From Thermonema lapsum (GTDB lineage Bacteria; Bacteroidota; Bacteroidia; Cytophagales; Thermonemataceae), in assembly GCF_011761635.1 (NCBI RefSeq), contig NZ_JAASRN010000002.1, positions 124,001-188,000 of the forward strand: 64,000 bases of DNA, given 5' to 3'. A program made the position numbers and the translations under genes. Positions 55,997 to 64,000 of this stretch are shown in pieces. Position 1 is the stretch's first letter, and each line of letters opens with the position of its first letter. The notes beneath the pieces are model-generated. The model was not told the origin of the DNA. It did no database searches and saw nothing but the letters and a program-made list of their open reading frames with translations.

Positions 55997-57121
55997 ATGG
56001 GGCTATTTAAGGCAATATTCAGTTTTTTCAAATGGACCTTGATTCTCACGCTCACACTCTTTGGTTTAGTTATCGCTGCAGGCATAGTCGCTGTTTACTA
56101 TGAAGACTACCTCAGAGAGGAAGTGATGAACATAAATCAACAAAGCGCTTCACAAGAAGAAGAGGTAGTAAAGGAAGAAGATTTCATTCTCAAAGACACG
56201 GAATCAAATAAAGAAAATGAAGACAAGTCCTTAGAAACGAGTAAAGAACAAGCATCCCCACAGAAGTCGCGCCCGCCGGCACCGCCCGATGAAGATGCCC
56301 GTTCACGTCTCGACAAGAGCGAAAAAAGCAGCACACGCTCCGATGCCAAAAAAGAAGGAAGCTTAGCCCCTCCACCACCTCGCTTCAGCCCGCTAAAAGG
56401 TCAAACTGTATTCAAATCAGATGCTGAGCCTCCATGGTATCATTTTCGCTTTTCCTACCAAGACATCATGGAAAACCTCTATATGTGGGAGTGGCTGCTG
56501 CGTCAAGCCGATGTGGACCGCAGTCTGAACGCTTATGGATTACCTCGTGATTTTTTCCAAAATTATTATGACGAAGAAGAAACTGACATGATTCTAAAAA
56601 AAGGTTTTTTCCGCTACGATAAAGACGGCTACATCTGTACAGATTACAACGCAGTATTGAATTATTATCACCGCTTTACAGAGCCCTTGTATGTGATACT
56701 AAAAAATAAAGTAGGCGCCGAAGCACCGCTTACCGACTACATAGAAGAGCTGTTGCGTTTCTGCCAAGACATACCCTACAAACGCCCAGGCGATTATTAC
56801 AAAGGAAAGTACATATGGGATTTTTACACGCCCGTACACATCATGCTCGAACGCAAGGGCGATTGCGACAGTAAGTCTGTGCTTTTTGCCAGTGTGCTCA
56901 TGCATGACCGCCGCTTCCGGGATAAGATAGTCTATATTACTGTTTCGGGGCACTTACTCTTAGGCATTGAAGGTGAGCCCAACCCCTACCAAGACTGGGT
57001 AGAGTTTCAGGGAAAAAAATACATTGTGTGTGACCCGGTAGGTCCGGCACATACTGCATTCGGCGTTTCGGCATGGGACTACGGACCGGTACTCAATATA
57101 GAAAAAGCATCCTTGTATTAA
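55997..57121 (+). CDS. Membrane-anchored transglutaminase-like protein
   Basis: 374 aa. One TM helix (about 12-34), a long acidic/Pro-rich linker (45-135), then a transglutaminase-like domain with Cys290 (GDCDSK), His319 (SGHLLL) and Asp346 (CDPVGPA), the Cys-His-Asp triad. Such domains may be proteases or cross-linking enzymes. The active site probably faces the periplasm or cytosol depending on topology; a positive flank before the TM (K5, K12) suggests N-in, so the domain would be periplasmic. Substrate unknown. 17 bp before the DUF350-like gene. Confidence 0.75.
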   Translation: MGLFKAIFSFFKWTLILTLTLFGLVIAAGIVAVYYEDYLREEVMNINQQSASQEEEVVKEEDFILKDTESNKENEDKSLETSKEQASPQKSRPPAPPDEDARSRLDKSEKSSTRSDAKKEGSLAPPPPRFSPLKGQTVFKSDAEPPWYHFRFSYQDIMENLYMWEWLLRQADVDRSLNAYGLPRDFFQNYYDEEETDMILKKGFFRYDKDGYICTDYNAVLNYYHRFTEPLYVILKNKVGAEAPLTDYIEELLRFCQDIPYKRPGDYYKGKYIWDFYTPVHIMLERKGDCDSKSVLFASVLMHDRRFRDKIVYITVSGHLLLGIEGEPNPYQDWVEFQGKKYIVCDPVGPAHTAFGVSAWDYGPVLNIEKASLY

Positions 57122-57138
57122 CTCAAACCAATTTTGTT

Positions 57139-57717
57139 ATGAACCAGCAACTTGTATTCGTCGCTCTTTACGAAACGACTCTATCTCTTCTCTTTGGCTT
57201 GCTTACGCTCTACTGGGCGCTTAAGATTGTGGACAAACTCATTTTAAAACAAGACTCTTTGCGCAGCATTCAAGAGGGCAACTTGGCGTTAGCCATCTTC
57301 AAAGGGGCGTTAGTATTGTCTATTTTCCTTATGACACAAAATAGCATAGAACCTTCGGTACAAGCACTAAAAGTAATGGTACTAAGCAGCAACAAGCTCA
57401 AAGCTGGCATGTTGCTCATTGCCTTTGCCTATTTCATTGTGTTTTATTTAGTGTCGCTGGTCGGCTCGCTCTTGCTCATACTCATCAGTCTGAACGTGTA
57501 TGTTACAGCTACGAAAGACATTGAAGAGCTGCAAGAAATAAAGAATAAAAATGTGGCAGTATCGGTGCTGCTGTCCTTTGTCATTGTGGGCATTACCATA
57601 TTCATCCGCCCTGCCTTCGACAACCTCATTACCAGCTTTGTCGATTTCAGCGGGCTCACCCGCTACGAGCAGCCAGAGAGCAACCGCACAGCCCCTACCC
57701 CTCGTATCCGTCCATGA
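57139..57717 (+). CDS. DUF350-like membrane protein
   Basis: 192 aa from the Met at 57139. Four hydrophobic helices, with an EGNLALAIFKGAL segment resembling the repeat unit of DUF350, and a soluble Pro/Arg end. Encoded 17 bp after the transglutaminase-like gene and followed by a terminator, so the two form a pair. Function unknown. The DUF350 assignment is tentative, on pattern only. Confidence 0.55.
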   Translation: MNQQLVFVALYETTLSLLFGLLTLYWALKIVDKLILKQDSLRSIQEGNLALAIFKGALVLSIFLMTQNSIEPSVQALKVMVLSSNKLKAGMLLIAFAYFIVFYLVSLVGSLLLILISLNVYVTATKDIEELQEIKNKNVAVSVLLSFVIVGITIFIRPAFDNLITSFVDFSGLTRYEQPESNRTAPTPRIRP

Positions 57718-57745
57718 AACAAACGATAAGGTATCCATATGGAAT

Positions 57746-57787
57746 CAGCCCGGTGGGTTTTCTTTCTTCTCCCACCGGGCTTATTTT
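57746..57787 (+). terminator. Terminator after the DUF350-like gene
   Basis: 11-bp stem AGCCCGGTGGG (57746-57756) / CCCACCGGGCT (57770-57780), 13-nt loop, then TATTTTA. Confidence 0.8.
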
Positions 57788-57812
57788 ATCAGCAATCCCA
57801 AACACAAAAGCA

Positions 57813-58583
57813 CTAAAAACCCAATGGGTTGCTTTTATTTTCTTTAAGCGGAGTATCGCCCACCACCTCAGCCATGATTAACAAGGAATGAAAGGGCTGC
57901 TTGCCGTCGTTGGTTTGCAACTGAATATAATCTTGTACCTGTTTACCAGTCTTTTTAGGTGTGTAAACAAACTCAATGGCGGTTGTTTCTCCCGGCTCTA
58001 TCGTCTTTTTAGCTAAGGTGTAATCAATACAGGAGCACGAAGTACTTACTCGGTATATTTCCAAGGTTTTCTTTCCATTGTTTCGTAAGATAAAACTGCC
58101 CTTTACCGACTGTCCTGCCTGCAGGCTACCTGCCTGCCACACGGTTTTGTCGAATTGCAAATCTGGGGCATCGGGATTGGTTTTGGCTTGTGTTTTGGGG
58201 TGCACATAGCCTTTGATAAGCAGCGTTTTGATAGGCTCGCTGGCGTTGCTGTGGATGGTGATGCTCTTGGTAAAAGCACCGGGGCGCCCCAAGCTGTTGT
58301 AAGCTACCTTGATAACTCCTTTGTTGCCAGGCAATACTGGCTCTTTGGTATAGTAAGGCGTGGTGCAACCACACGAAGCCGATACGCTCTGCAAAATGAT
58401 GGGCTGGTTGCCTACGTTCGTAAACACAAACTCGTAAGTAGCCACGGTACCTTCGTCTATGTTTCCGAAATCGTGAATTTCTTTATTGAATTCGAATTTG
58501 CCCTGTGCCCATAACAAAGGTGCACACAAAAGCAAAAGCAGTATTGATGACAACCTTTTGCACATTTTTTTTCTCATAACCAT
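57813..58583 (-). CDS. DUF1573 exported protein, two tandem domains
   Basis: 256 aa. Signal peptide (about 1-26, ending LLWA-Q). Two DUF1573 Ig-like domains (28-130 and 140-245), each with a CxC motif (SASCGCTTP; STSCSCIDY). DUF1573 is abundant in Bacteroidota and sits on the periplasmic or surface side; its exact role is not known. Start could also be Met3 or Met7. It follows aroA by 35 bp on the minus strand, so it is likely in the same operon. Confidence 0.85.
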   Translation of the reverse strand: MVMRKKMCKRLSSILLLLLCAPLLWAQGKFEFNKEIHDFGNIDEGTVATYEFVFTNVGNQPIILQSVSASCGCTTPYYTKEPVLPGNKGVIKVAYNSLGRPGAFTKSITIHSNASEPIKTLLIKGYVHPKTQAKTNPDAPDLQFDKTVWQAGSLQAGQSVKGSFILRNNGKKTLEIYRVSTSCSCIDYTLAKKTIEPGETTAIEFVYTPKKTGKQVQDYIQLQTNDGKQPFHSLLIMAEVVGDTPLKENKSNPLGF

Positions 58584-58618
58584 CTGCTCTTTCTTTTTAA
58601 AAGAACCTGAATCCCATT

Positions 58619-59878
58619 TTATTGGTTCGTAAATTCCAATTTAAAGCCTGCTTTTTGCAGGTCCTCCCAAAAGTGGGGATAAGATTTTTTCACTACTTCG
58701 GGGTCGTTGATTTTCACTTTACCCAGCTTCAATGCCAGCGGTGCAAAAGCCATAGCCATACGGTGGTCCTTGTAGGTATCAAAGACAGGCATTGTGCCAG
58801 CGTTCCGCTTCGATACCTTGACCAATTTCCACTCTCCGTTGTGTTTTTCATCGAGCCAATAGCCCAGAGACATCAATTCGTTTTGCAAGGCACGGATGCG
58901 GTCGGTCTCTTTCACTCTCAACGACTCCAAACCATAGGCTTCCAATTCAATGCCTTTGGCAGCAGCCAAAACAACGAAGGTTTGTGCCAAATCTGGATTG
59001 TCGATAAAATCTATTTCCAGCTCACCTAACTCATCGGTTTTGGTTAGTACTGCCCCTTGTGGGGTAAAGGTAGTATATACGCCCATAGGACGCATCAGCT
59101 CAACCAATCGTCTGTCGCCTTGCCATGAGTTATCGGTAAGCCCGTTCAAAGTGATATGAGCAAAAGGTGCCAAAGCGGCAATGCTATACCAATAACCGGC
59201 TGCCGACCAGTCGGGTTCTACAGTATAATCACGCAGGGCATACTCCTGTGGCTCTACTTTAATGACATCGCCTTTCCATTCGGTCTTTACTCCAAAATAT
59301 TCCATCAAACGCAGGGTCATCTCTACATAAGAGCGCGAGCGCAGAAAACCCTCAATATGGATTTCCAAACCATGTGGCAAGGTAGGTGCTACCATCAACA
59401 AAGCCGACAGGAATTGACTGCTCACCCCAGACGACAGCGTAACCTTTGGGTAACGTTGCACGAACCCCCTTATTTTGATAGGTGGATATCCTGGGCGCTT
59501 CATGTACTCTATTTGTGCCCCCAATTGGTTAAGGGCATCGACCAAGTCCCCAATAGGACGCTCTTGCATACGGTAAGTACCCGTCAAAATCACCGACAAA
59601 TTATTGACAGCGCAGTAGGCAGTCATGAAGCGCATGACAGTGCCGGCATCTTCCACATCCAAAATAGCCCCCTCTTTGGCTTCTTGCAGCAAGCGCTGCA
59701 TTACTAAGGTATCGTTGGCAGTGGAAAGGTTATGAAAAGTGTAGCCGCTTTGTTTTTTCTGCTTCTGAGCCAATGCCTCTATCAGCAGCAAGCGGTTGCT
59801 CAGGCTTTTCGAGGCGGGTAGGTTTATATCTACACGTATTTCTTTTTGTTCAGGTTTGTTTACAATGACACTTTTCAT
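58619..59878 (-). CDS. aroA: 3-phosphoshikimate 1-carboxyvinyltransferase (EPSP synthase)
   Basis: 419 aa from the Met at 59878 (MKSVIVNKPEQK). Makes EPSP in the shikimate pathway. LPASKSLSNRLLLIEAL (substrate loop), DAGTVMRFM, YRMQERPIGDLVDAL and YKDHRMAMAFAPLAL are present. A more upstream frame to 59929 lacks homology. Class I/II could not be decided. The gene is preceded by a possible -7 box TAGTTTTG (minus strand, 59882-59889), very close to the start. Confidence 0.95.
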   Translation of the reverse strand: MKSVIVNKPEQKEIRVDINLPASKSLSNRLLLIEALAQKQKKQSGYTFHNLSTANDTLVMQRLLQEAKEGAILDVEDAGTVMRFMTAYCAVNNLSVILTGTYRMQERPIGDLVDALNQLGAQIEYMKRPGYPPIKIRGFVQRYPKVTLSSGVSSQFLSALLMVAPTLPHGLEIHIEGFLRSRSYVEMTLRLMEYFGVKTEWKGDVIKVEPQEYALRDYTVEPDWSAAGYWYSIAALAPFAHITLNGLTDNSWQGDRRLVELMRPMGVYTTFTPQGAVLTKTDELGELEIDFIDNPDLAQTFVVLAAAKGIELEAYGLESLRVKETDRIRALQNELMSLGYWLDEKHNGEWKLVKVSKRNAGTMPVFDTYKDHRMAMAFAPLALKLGKVKINDPEVVKKSYPHFWEDLQKAGFKLEFTNQ

Positions 59879-59949
59879 GGGCAAAACTACACTACTTTGG
59901 TGTAAAATACGAAAAACTATAATAGGCAAACGGGAATTGTTCCGATAAA

Positions 59950-62352
59950 TTATGCCATTTTCACGATGGTGACCCCATCGCCACCACGTTCTATGTGTTC
60001 ATCGCCAAAAGAAAGCACTTGCGGATAGCGGCGCAGCTCCTCGCGCACCAGTTTGCGCAAGATGCCATCGCCCTTGCCATGCACAATGCGCAGCTCTTTG
60101 GCACCCACCAAGATGGCTTCATCCAGCCACCTGCTCAGTTGCTGAATGGCTTCTTCGCCCCGCATGCCTCGCAGGTCTATCTGATGAGAAAAGTTTTTGA
60201 ATTTCTCATGCAGCGCCTCCTCATAGCGTACGCCCCCTTTGGTGTGCTTCATTTGCTGTTTGGCTTGGCGGCGGCTAATGCGCTCCAAACGATTGAGTTT
60301 CACCTCAGAGGTGAGCTGCCCAATGAGGATGCGCGCATCTTTTCCGGTGATTTCCACCACTTCACCAATGGTTTCGGGGGCATCTTTCAGACGTACCCAG
60401 TCACCCACTTGAATCTCGCCGCCTATGACTTCATAGTCTTCGGTGGTGTTGGTTGGCAGCTCTTCCACCTCCTTGAAGTTTTCTTTGAGCTGTTCTATTT
60501 CTTGGCGTATTTGTTTTGTTCTGTTTTGCTCGGCTTGGTGTTCGCGTATTTCCCGTACTGCCTGCTCTATCTTCCGATTTACGCCCTCAAGCAACTGCTT
60601 GGCTTCTTTTTTTGCCTGCCGAATGAATTCATTGCGTTTTTCCTGCAGCTCTGCCATTTTCTTCTCATATGCTTGTTGTTGCTGCTTTAAGCGGCGCATT
60701 TCCTCTTCCGTCTGTCGATACAACTGCTCGTAGCGCTTGCGCTCTTCAGCCAGCTCTTTGAGCAATTTGTCGTAAGTAAAAGCATCATCGCCCAATTTTT
60801 CTTTGGCGCGCTGCAATACACTTTTGGGCAGTCCTATTTTACGGGCAATTTCGAAGGCATAAGAGCTACCTGCCTGCCCAACCACCAGTTGATAGAGGGG
60901 CTCGAGTTTATCCAAGTCAAAACGCATAGCCGCATTCACCATACCGGGCATGCGGTCTGCCAAGCGCTTAAGGTTGCCATAGTGGGTATTCAGCACTCCA
61001 TATGCGCCCCGCTCATACAAGGCTTCAAGAATAGCCTCAGCGATGGCGCCTCCCAATTGGGGTTCGGTGCCCGCCCCAAATTCATCGATAAGAAACAGGG
61101 TGCGCTCACGTGCATGCTGCAAGAAAAAGCGCATATTGCTCAGATGCGAGCTGTAAGTGCTCAGGTCGTTTTCAATGGACTGCTCGTCGCCTATGTCAAT
61201 AAAAATATCTTCGAAAAAACCTACCGTAGAATGCTCACCGAGCGGGATGAGCAAACCACATTGCCACATATACTGCAAGAGACCAACCGTCTGCAGAGCT
61301 ATAGACTTACCCCCTGCGTTGGGACCCGATATCACCATGATGCGCTGCGCTTCATCGAGGCGAATGGACAAAGGCACCACCGGCTTATTGTTTTCGCGGT
61401 GGGCATACCAAAGCAACGGATGCACTGCCTCCTGCCAATCCAGCTGCGGGCGGTCAACGAAGTTGGGCGCTGTGGCTCCCATCTCTATTGCCAATTTAGC
61501 TTTTGCCATCACGAAGTCAAGCTTGGCAATGACTTCAAGCCCTTGCAGAAAAGCAGGCAACTGCTCTCTAATTTGAGCGCTCACTTCTGACAGAATGCGG
61601 ATGATTTCCCGCTTTTCTTCAAGCTCCAGCTCGCGTATGTCATTATTGATTTCTACCAGTTCTGCCGGCTCTATATAGACAGTTTGTCCAGTATTCGATT
61701 CGTCTTGAATGAAGCCTTTCAACTGCCGTTTGTTCTCTACCCGCACGGGAATGACAATGCGCCCGTTGCGTAGGGTAGGTTGTGAATCGTCGGGGGTGTA
61801 TCCAAGGCTTTGAGCCCGCTGAAAGACTCGTTCCGCTTCCTTACGCAGTTTTTGCCGCAAGTTCAATAGCTCTTTACGTATTTCTGCCAACTGTGGCGAG
61901 GCATGGTCCTGCAGCTTACCTTGCTCGTTAAGGATGCGTTCTATGCGCCGTATCACATAATCATCTAAATGCAGTTGCTCAAAAAGACTTTTTAGTTCGG
62001 TGTATTGGTCGGGCGCTGTTTTGTCAAAGAAGCGCAGCACTTCCAACAAAGAGCCAAAAGTTTTTTTGAAGTCAAAGAGTTCTTCCTCCGTCAGGAATGC
62101 CCCTTCTATTTTCAGATGCCGCAAAGGGCTGCGCAAGTCCACATAGGTCTGCACCGGGAAACTGACTTCGTACTTGAGTATTTCGACCATTTCGGCAGTT
62201 TGGCGGGTCAGGCGTTCTACCAAACGAAAATTATTCGAGAAGCGCATATTACCTACCCATTCCCGCCCCAACTCACTACTACACAGCTCTTCTAAACGGT
62301 TTCTCAGTTTATCAAACCCAAGCTTTTGCTCAATCGTGTGCGGATAAATCAT
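59950..62352 (-). CDS. mutS2: Endonuclease MutS2
   Basis: 800 aa from the Met at 62352. ATPase with GPNAGGKSIALQ (Walker A), STYSSHL, LIDEFGAGTEPQLGGAI (Walker B) and NTHYGNLK; a long coiled coil (530-640); and a C-terminal Smr nuclease domain (IDLRGMRGEEAIQQL ... IVHGKGDGILRKLV). It suppresses homologous recombination, or in some bacteria rescues collided ribosomes. A strong minus-strand promoter (62481-62514) and a leader hairpin precede it. 71 bp before aroA. Confidence 0.95.
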   Translation of the reverse strand: MIYPHTIEQKLGFDKLRNRLEELCSSELGREWVGNMRFSNNFRLVERLTRQTAEMVEILKYEVSFPVQTYVDLRSPLRHLKIEGAFLTEEELFDFKKTFGSLLEVLRFFDKTAPDQYTELKSLFEQLHLDDYVIRRIERILNEQGKLQDHASPQLAEIRKELLNLRQKLRKEAERVFQRAQSLGYTPDDSQPTLRNGRIVIPVRVENKRQLKGFIQDESNTGQTVYIEPAELVEINNDIRELELEEKREIIRILSEVSAQIREQLPAFLQGLEVIAKLDFVMAKAKLAIEMGATAPNFVDRPQLDWQEAVHPLLWYAHRENNKPVVPLSIRLDEAQRIMVISGPNAGGKSIALQTVGLLQYMWQCGLLIPLGEHSTVGFFEDIFIDIGDEQSIENDLSTYSSHLSNMRFFLQHARERTLFLIDEFGAGTEPQLGGAIAEAILEALYERGAYGVLNTHYGNLKRLADRMPGMVNAAMRFDLDKLEPLYQLVVGQAGSSYAFEIARKIGLPKSVLQRAKEKLGDDAFTYDKLLKELAEERKRYEQLYRQTEEEMRRLKQQQQAYEKKMAELQEKRNEFIRQAKKEAKQLLEGVNRKIEQAVREIREHQAEQNRTKQIRQEIEQLKENFKEVEELPTNTTEDYEVIGGEIQVGDWVRLKDAPETIGEVVEITGKDARILIGQLTSEVKLNRLERISRRQAKQQMKHTKGGVRYEEALHEKFKNFSHQIDLRGMRGEEAIQQLSRWLDEAILVGAKELRIVHGKGDGILRKLVREELRRYPQVLSFGDEHIERGGDGVTIVKMA

Positions 62353-62443
62353 ATTTATGATTCGCGTATTTTGAAAGTGGTCCAAATTTAGTCAAATTCA
62401 GTATAAAAGCAGAAAGGAGCTCCTCATAGAGAAGCCCCTTTAC

Positions 62444-62463
62444 TTGTAGTCTCACGACTACAA
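62444..62463 (-). repeat. Perfect inverted repeat in the mutS2 leader
   Basis: TTGTAGTC (62444-62451) / GACTACAA (62456-62463), 4-nt loop. It would be in the mutS2 5' leader if transcription starts at the 62481 promoter. Confidence 0.5.
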
Positions 62464-62480
62464 ACATCACTAAATCACTA

Positions 62481-62514
62481 CAAATATACATTGTTACTAC
62501 ACAGAACTTGCCAA
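62481..62514 (-). promoter_or_regulatory. Promoter of mutS2
   Basis: TATATTTG (62481-62488, minus) and TTG (62512-62514) with a 23-bp spacer; exact Bacteroidota -7 match. Leader would be about 120 nt and contain the hairpin at 62444-62463. Confidence 0.5.
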
Positions 62515-62666
62515 TCATTCGACGAAGACATGGATTTTTTCCATGAAAGTTGCATTTTTCGCTAATGAATGGCACTTTCCACCTGCCCTACTTACAAAAG
62601 TTTTTATATCTTTAAGTCAAAATTCAACTACCCATAAGCTCATTTTGCTGATATATTTCGGTACTT

Positions 62667-64000
62667 ATGTCATCCCCAAAAGCATCTTTAGCAGAGTTTT
62701 TAAATAAATTCTTAGAGGAACAAATACAGTATTTGGGCTTTCAGTTTCATGCCAAAACAGGCAGCATTGAAGCAATACATCCGGAACACTTGGTGGCTAA
62801 AGCCATACAATTTGCCCCGGCAAATCTCTATGAGCTAATCCCCCTGCTTTTGAGCTTACAAGATACCCTCCTCACGCAACGCAAAACGATATCAATTCCT
62901 AATGTAAATTTACCCATAGCCCAATTGTCGGCAATAGAGGTAGCTAATTTACACATTTTGCCCTATGGACGCAGTAAATATAGCTACGTGTGCCTTGTTG
63001 AAAACCTGAGCCACCATGCTAAATGGTTGCAAAACATGCAGCAATCTGCTCATGACTCCAGCATTTACAATGAATTGCTACTCGCCAATGAGAAAATACT
63101 AAAGCTTGAAAAAGAGAATCTCGAGTTGCGTAACCGTGAGTTGGAGCAGATGCAAGCATTCAAAAACCGGCTATATGCCGCCATAGCCCATGAGCTGCGC
63201 AACCCTACTCAAGGTATCATAGGGCTTGCCGAGCTGATACAAGAAGAACCTCTTTCTGCCAAACAAACAGAGTATATTAAAAGCATCTACCGGGCGGCAC
63301 TGCACATGCAAACGCTGCTGAATGACTTTTTAGATTATTCGAAATTGGAAGCCGGTGAAATCAGCTTGGTGCAGCAGCCTTTTTCTATTCAAGACATACT
63401 TAATCATCTGGAGTTATCCCTCCTCAAGGCAACCCAGGAGAAAGGGCTGTTTCTGCGTATCTATGTGTCGGCAAGTATTCCGCCGGTGGTTATCGGCGAT
63501 TCGGCACGCCTGCTCCAGATACTTTACAACCTTGCGGGGAATGCCATTAAGTTTACTGAAAAGGGAGGCATTTCCATAGAAGCTTATCTCGACGCTATAG
63601 ACGCTGAGCGTTGCCGTGTACGATTAGAAATAAAAGACACAGGCATAGGTATTCCGCCCGAAAAACTGCAAACCATCTTCGAGCCCTATAAACAAGCCCA
63701 TGATGACACTTACCTACGGTTTGGAGGCACCGGCTTGGGCTTGGCTATTGTCAAAGAGCTGGTCGAACGTATGGGCGGCAGCATTCAGGTGCAAAGCAAA
63801 GTGGAACGAGGCAGCACCTTTATCGTCCTTTTACCTTTTAAAATGGCAGAGATAAGCGCAAACCTGCTCGAAGAAGACCTATCGCCTGTACCGGAAGATT
63901 TCCACGGTATTAGGACGCTTCTGGCAGAAGATAACCCCGCCATTTCGCTTTACCTGCAGAAAATATTGGAAAAGCGTGGCATACATGTAGATGTTGCTAC
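62667..64000 (+). CDS. Hybrid sensor histidine kinase, 3' part outside the window
   Basis: The frame is open from the ATG at 62667 to the edge (444 codons). N-terminal region (1-135) of no known domain, coiled coil (135-165), HisKA with AHELRNPTQ (His175), HATPase_c with NLAGNAIKF (N box), DTGIGIPPEK (G1) and GGTGLGLAIVKEL (G2), then the start of a receiver domain (LLAEDNPAISLYLQKIL) that runs out of the window. No signal peptide or TM helix, so it is cytosolic. It belongs to the BarA-like hybrid type by architecture. Signal unknown. Confidence 0.88.
   Translation, partial: MSSPKASLAEFLNKFLEEQIQYLGFQFHAKTGSIEAIHPEHLVAKAIQFAPANLYELIPLLLSLQDTLLTQRKTISIPNVNLPIAQLSAIEVANLHILPYGRSKYSYVCLVENLSHHAKWLQNMQQSAHDSSIYNELLLANEKILKLEKENLELRNRELEQMQAFKNRLYAAIAHELRNPTQGIIGLAELIQEEPLSAKQTEYIKSIYRAALHMQTLLNDFLDYSKLEAGEISLVQQPFSIQDILNHLELSLLKATQEKGLFLRIYVSASIPPVVIGDSARLLQILYNLAGNAIKFTEKGGISIEAYLDAIDAERCRVRLEIKDTGIGIPPEKLQTIFEPYKQAHDDTYLRFGGTGLGLAIVKELVERMGGSIQVQSKVERGSTFIVLLPFKMAEISANLLEEDLSPVPEDFHGIRTLLAEDNPAISLYLQKILEKRGIHVDVA

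Larger units (their letters stand above)
62353..62666. other. 314-bp divergent gap between mutS2 and the hybrid kinase
   Basis: Holds a perfect hairpin (62444-62463), a minus-strand promoter (62481-62514) and a second -7 box near mutS2 (TAAATTTG, minus strand, 62383-62390). No plus-strand -7 box matches exactly; TATATTTC near 62651-62658 is one base off. I see no ORF of note. Confidence 0.6.

Noticed and set aside
1-64000. CRISPR arrays, IS elements, prophage and tRNA/rRNA genes
   Set aside because: I looked for direct repeat arrays, transposase frames, phage structural genes and tRNA cloverleafs and saw none. The tRNA check is by eye only.

Overview
The window is about 64 kb of a Bacteroidota chromosome, most likely of the Cytophagales/Cytophagia type. 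I base this on two proteins with type IX secretion (T9SS) sorting tails, an E1 alpha/beta fusion, a ComEC without a metallo-beta-lactamase tail, DUF3098, DUF5916 and SiaB/SiaC families, and -7 promoter boxes of the form TAnnTTTG instead of sigma70 boxes. I see no rRNA, tRNA, IS element, prophage or CRISPR array. The species cannot be named from sequence alone.

Layout. 1-8 kb, minus strand: a housekeeping run (folD-nuoN, then hisS, a PAS histidine kinase, a DUF4442 thioesterase-like protein, maf and a glycosyltransferase cut by the window edge). 8.2-9.7 kb, plus strand: infC, rpmI, rplT. 9.9-14.6 kb, minus: fused 2-oxoacid dehydrogenase E1 and comEC. 14.8-21.7 kb, plus: zinc protease-RimK pair, an orphan helical protein, an FAD oxidoreductase, a DUF5916 outer-membrane protein and a PaaE-like reductase.

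21.7-35.6 kb, minus, is the most unusual part. In transcription order it has cheR, a receiver-less cheB, a membrane GAF protein, a 1221-aa sensor phosphatase (SiaA-like), a SiaB-like kinase, a SiaC-like phosphoprotein (Thr68 kept), a large ABCG-type transporter with an N-terminal TerB-like region, and two tandem copies of a [lipoprotein + small secreted protein] pair, ending in an esterase. No diguanylate cyclase (SiaD) is present, so the partner switch may control the transporter and its lipoproteins. This is an inference from gene order.

35.6-47.2 kb: a DUF721 protein and recF (minus), then a plus-strand envelope and division run, DUF3098-uppP-truB-ribF-murG / murC-ftsQ-ftsA-ftsZ. A convergent JmjC-like hydroxylase gene sits between murG and murC. 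This is the distal half of the dcw cluster. 47.3-54.1 kb: two T9SS cargo proteins flanking a SixA-like phosphatase. 54.3-57.7 kb: an HtrA protease, then a transglutaminase-like/DUF350-like membrane pair. 57.8-62.4 kb, minus: DUF1573, aroA, mutS2. The window ends inside a hybrid histidine kinase.

Genes are packed with many 4-bp ATGA overlaps (folD/nuoN, zinc protease/rimK, recF/DUF721, uppP/truB, ribF/murG). Clear hairpin terminators separate most transcription units.
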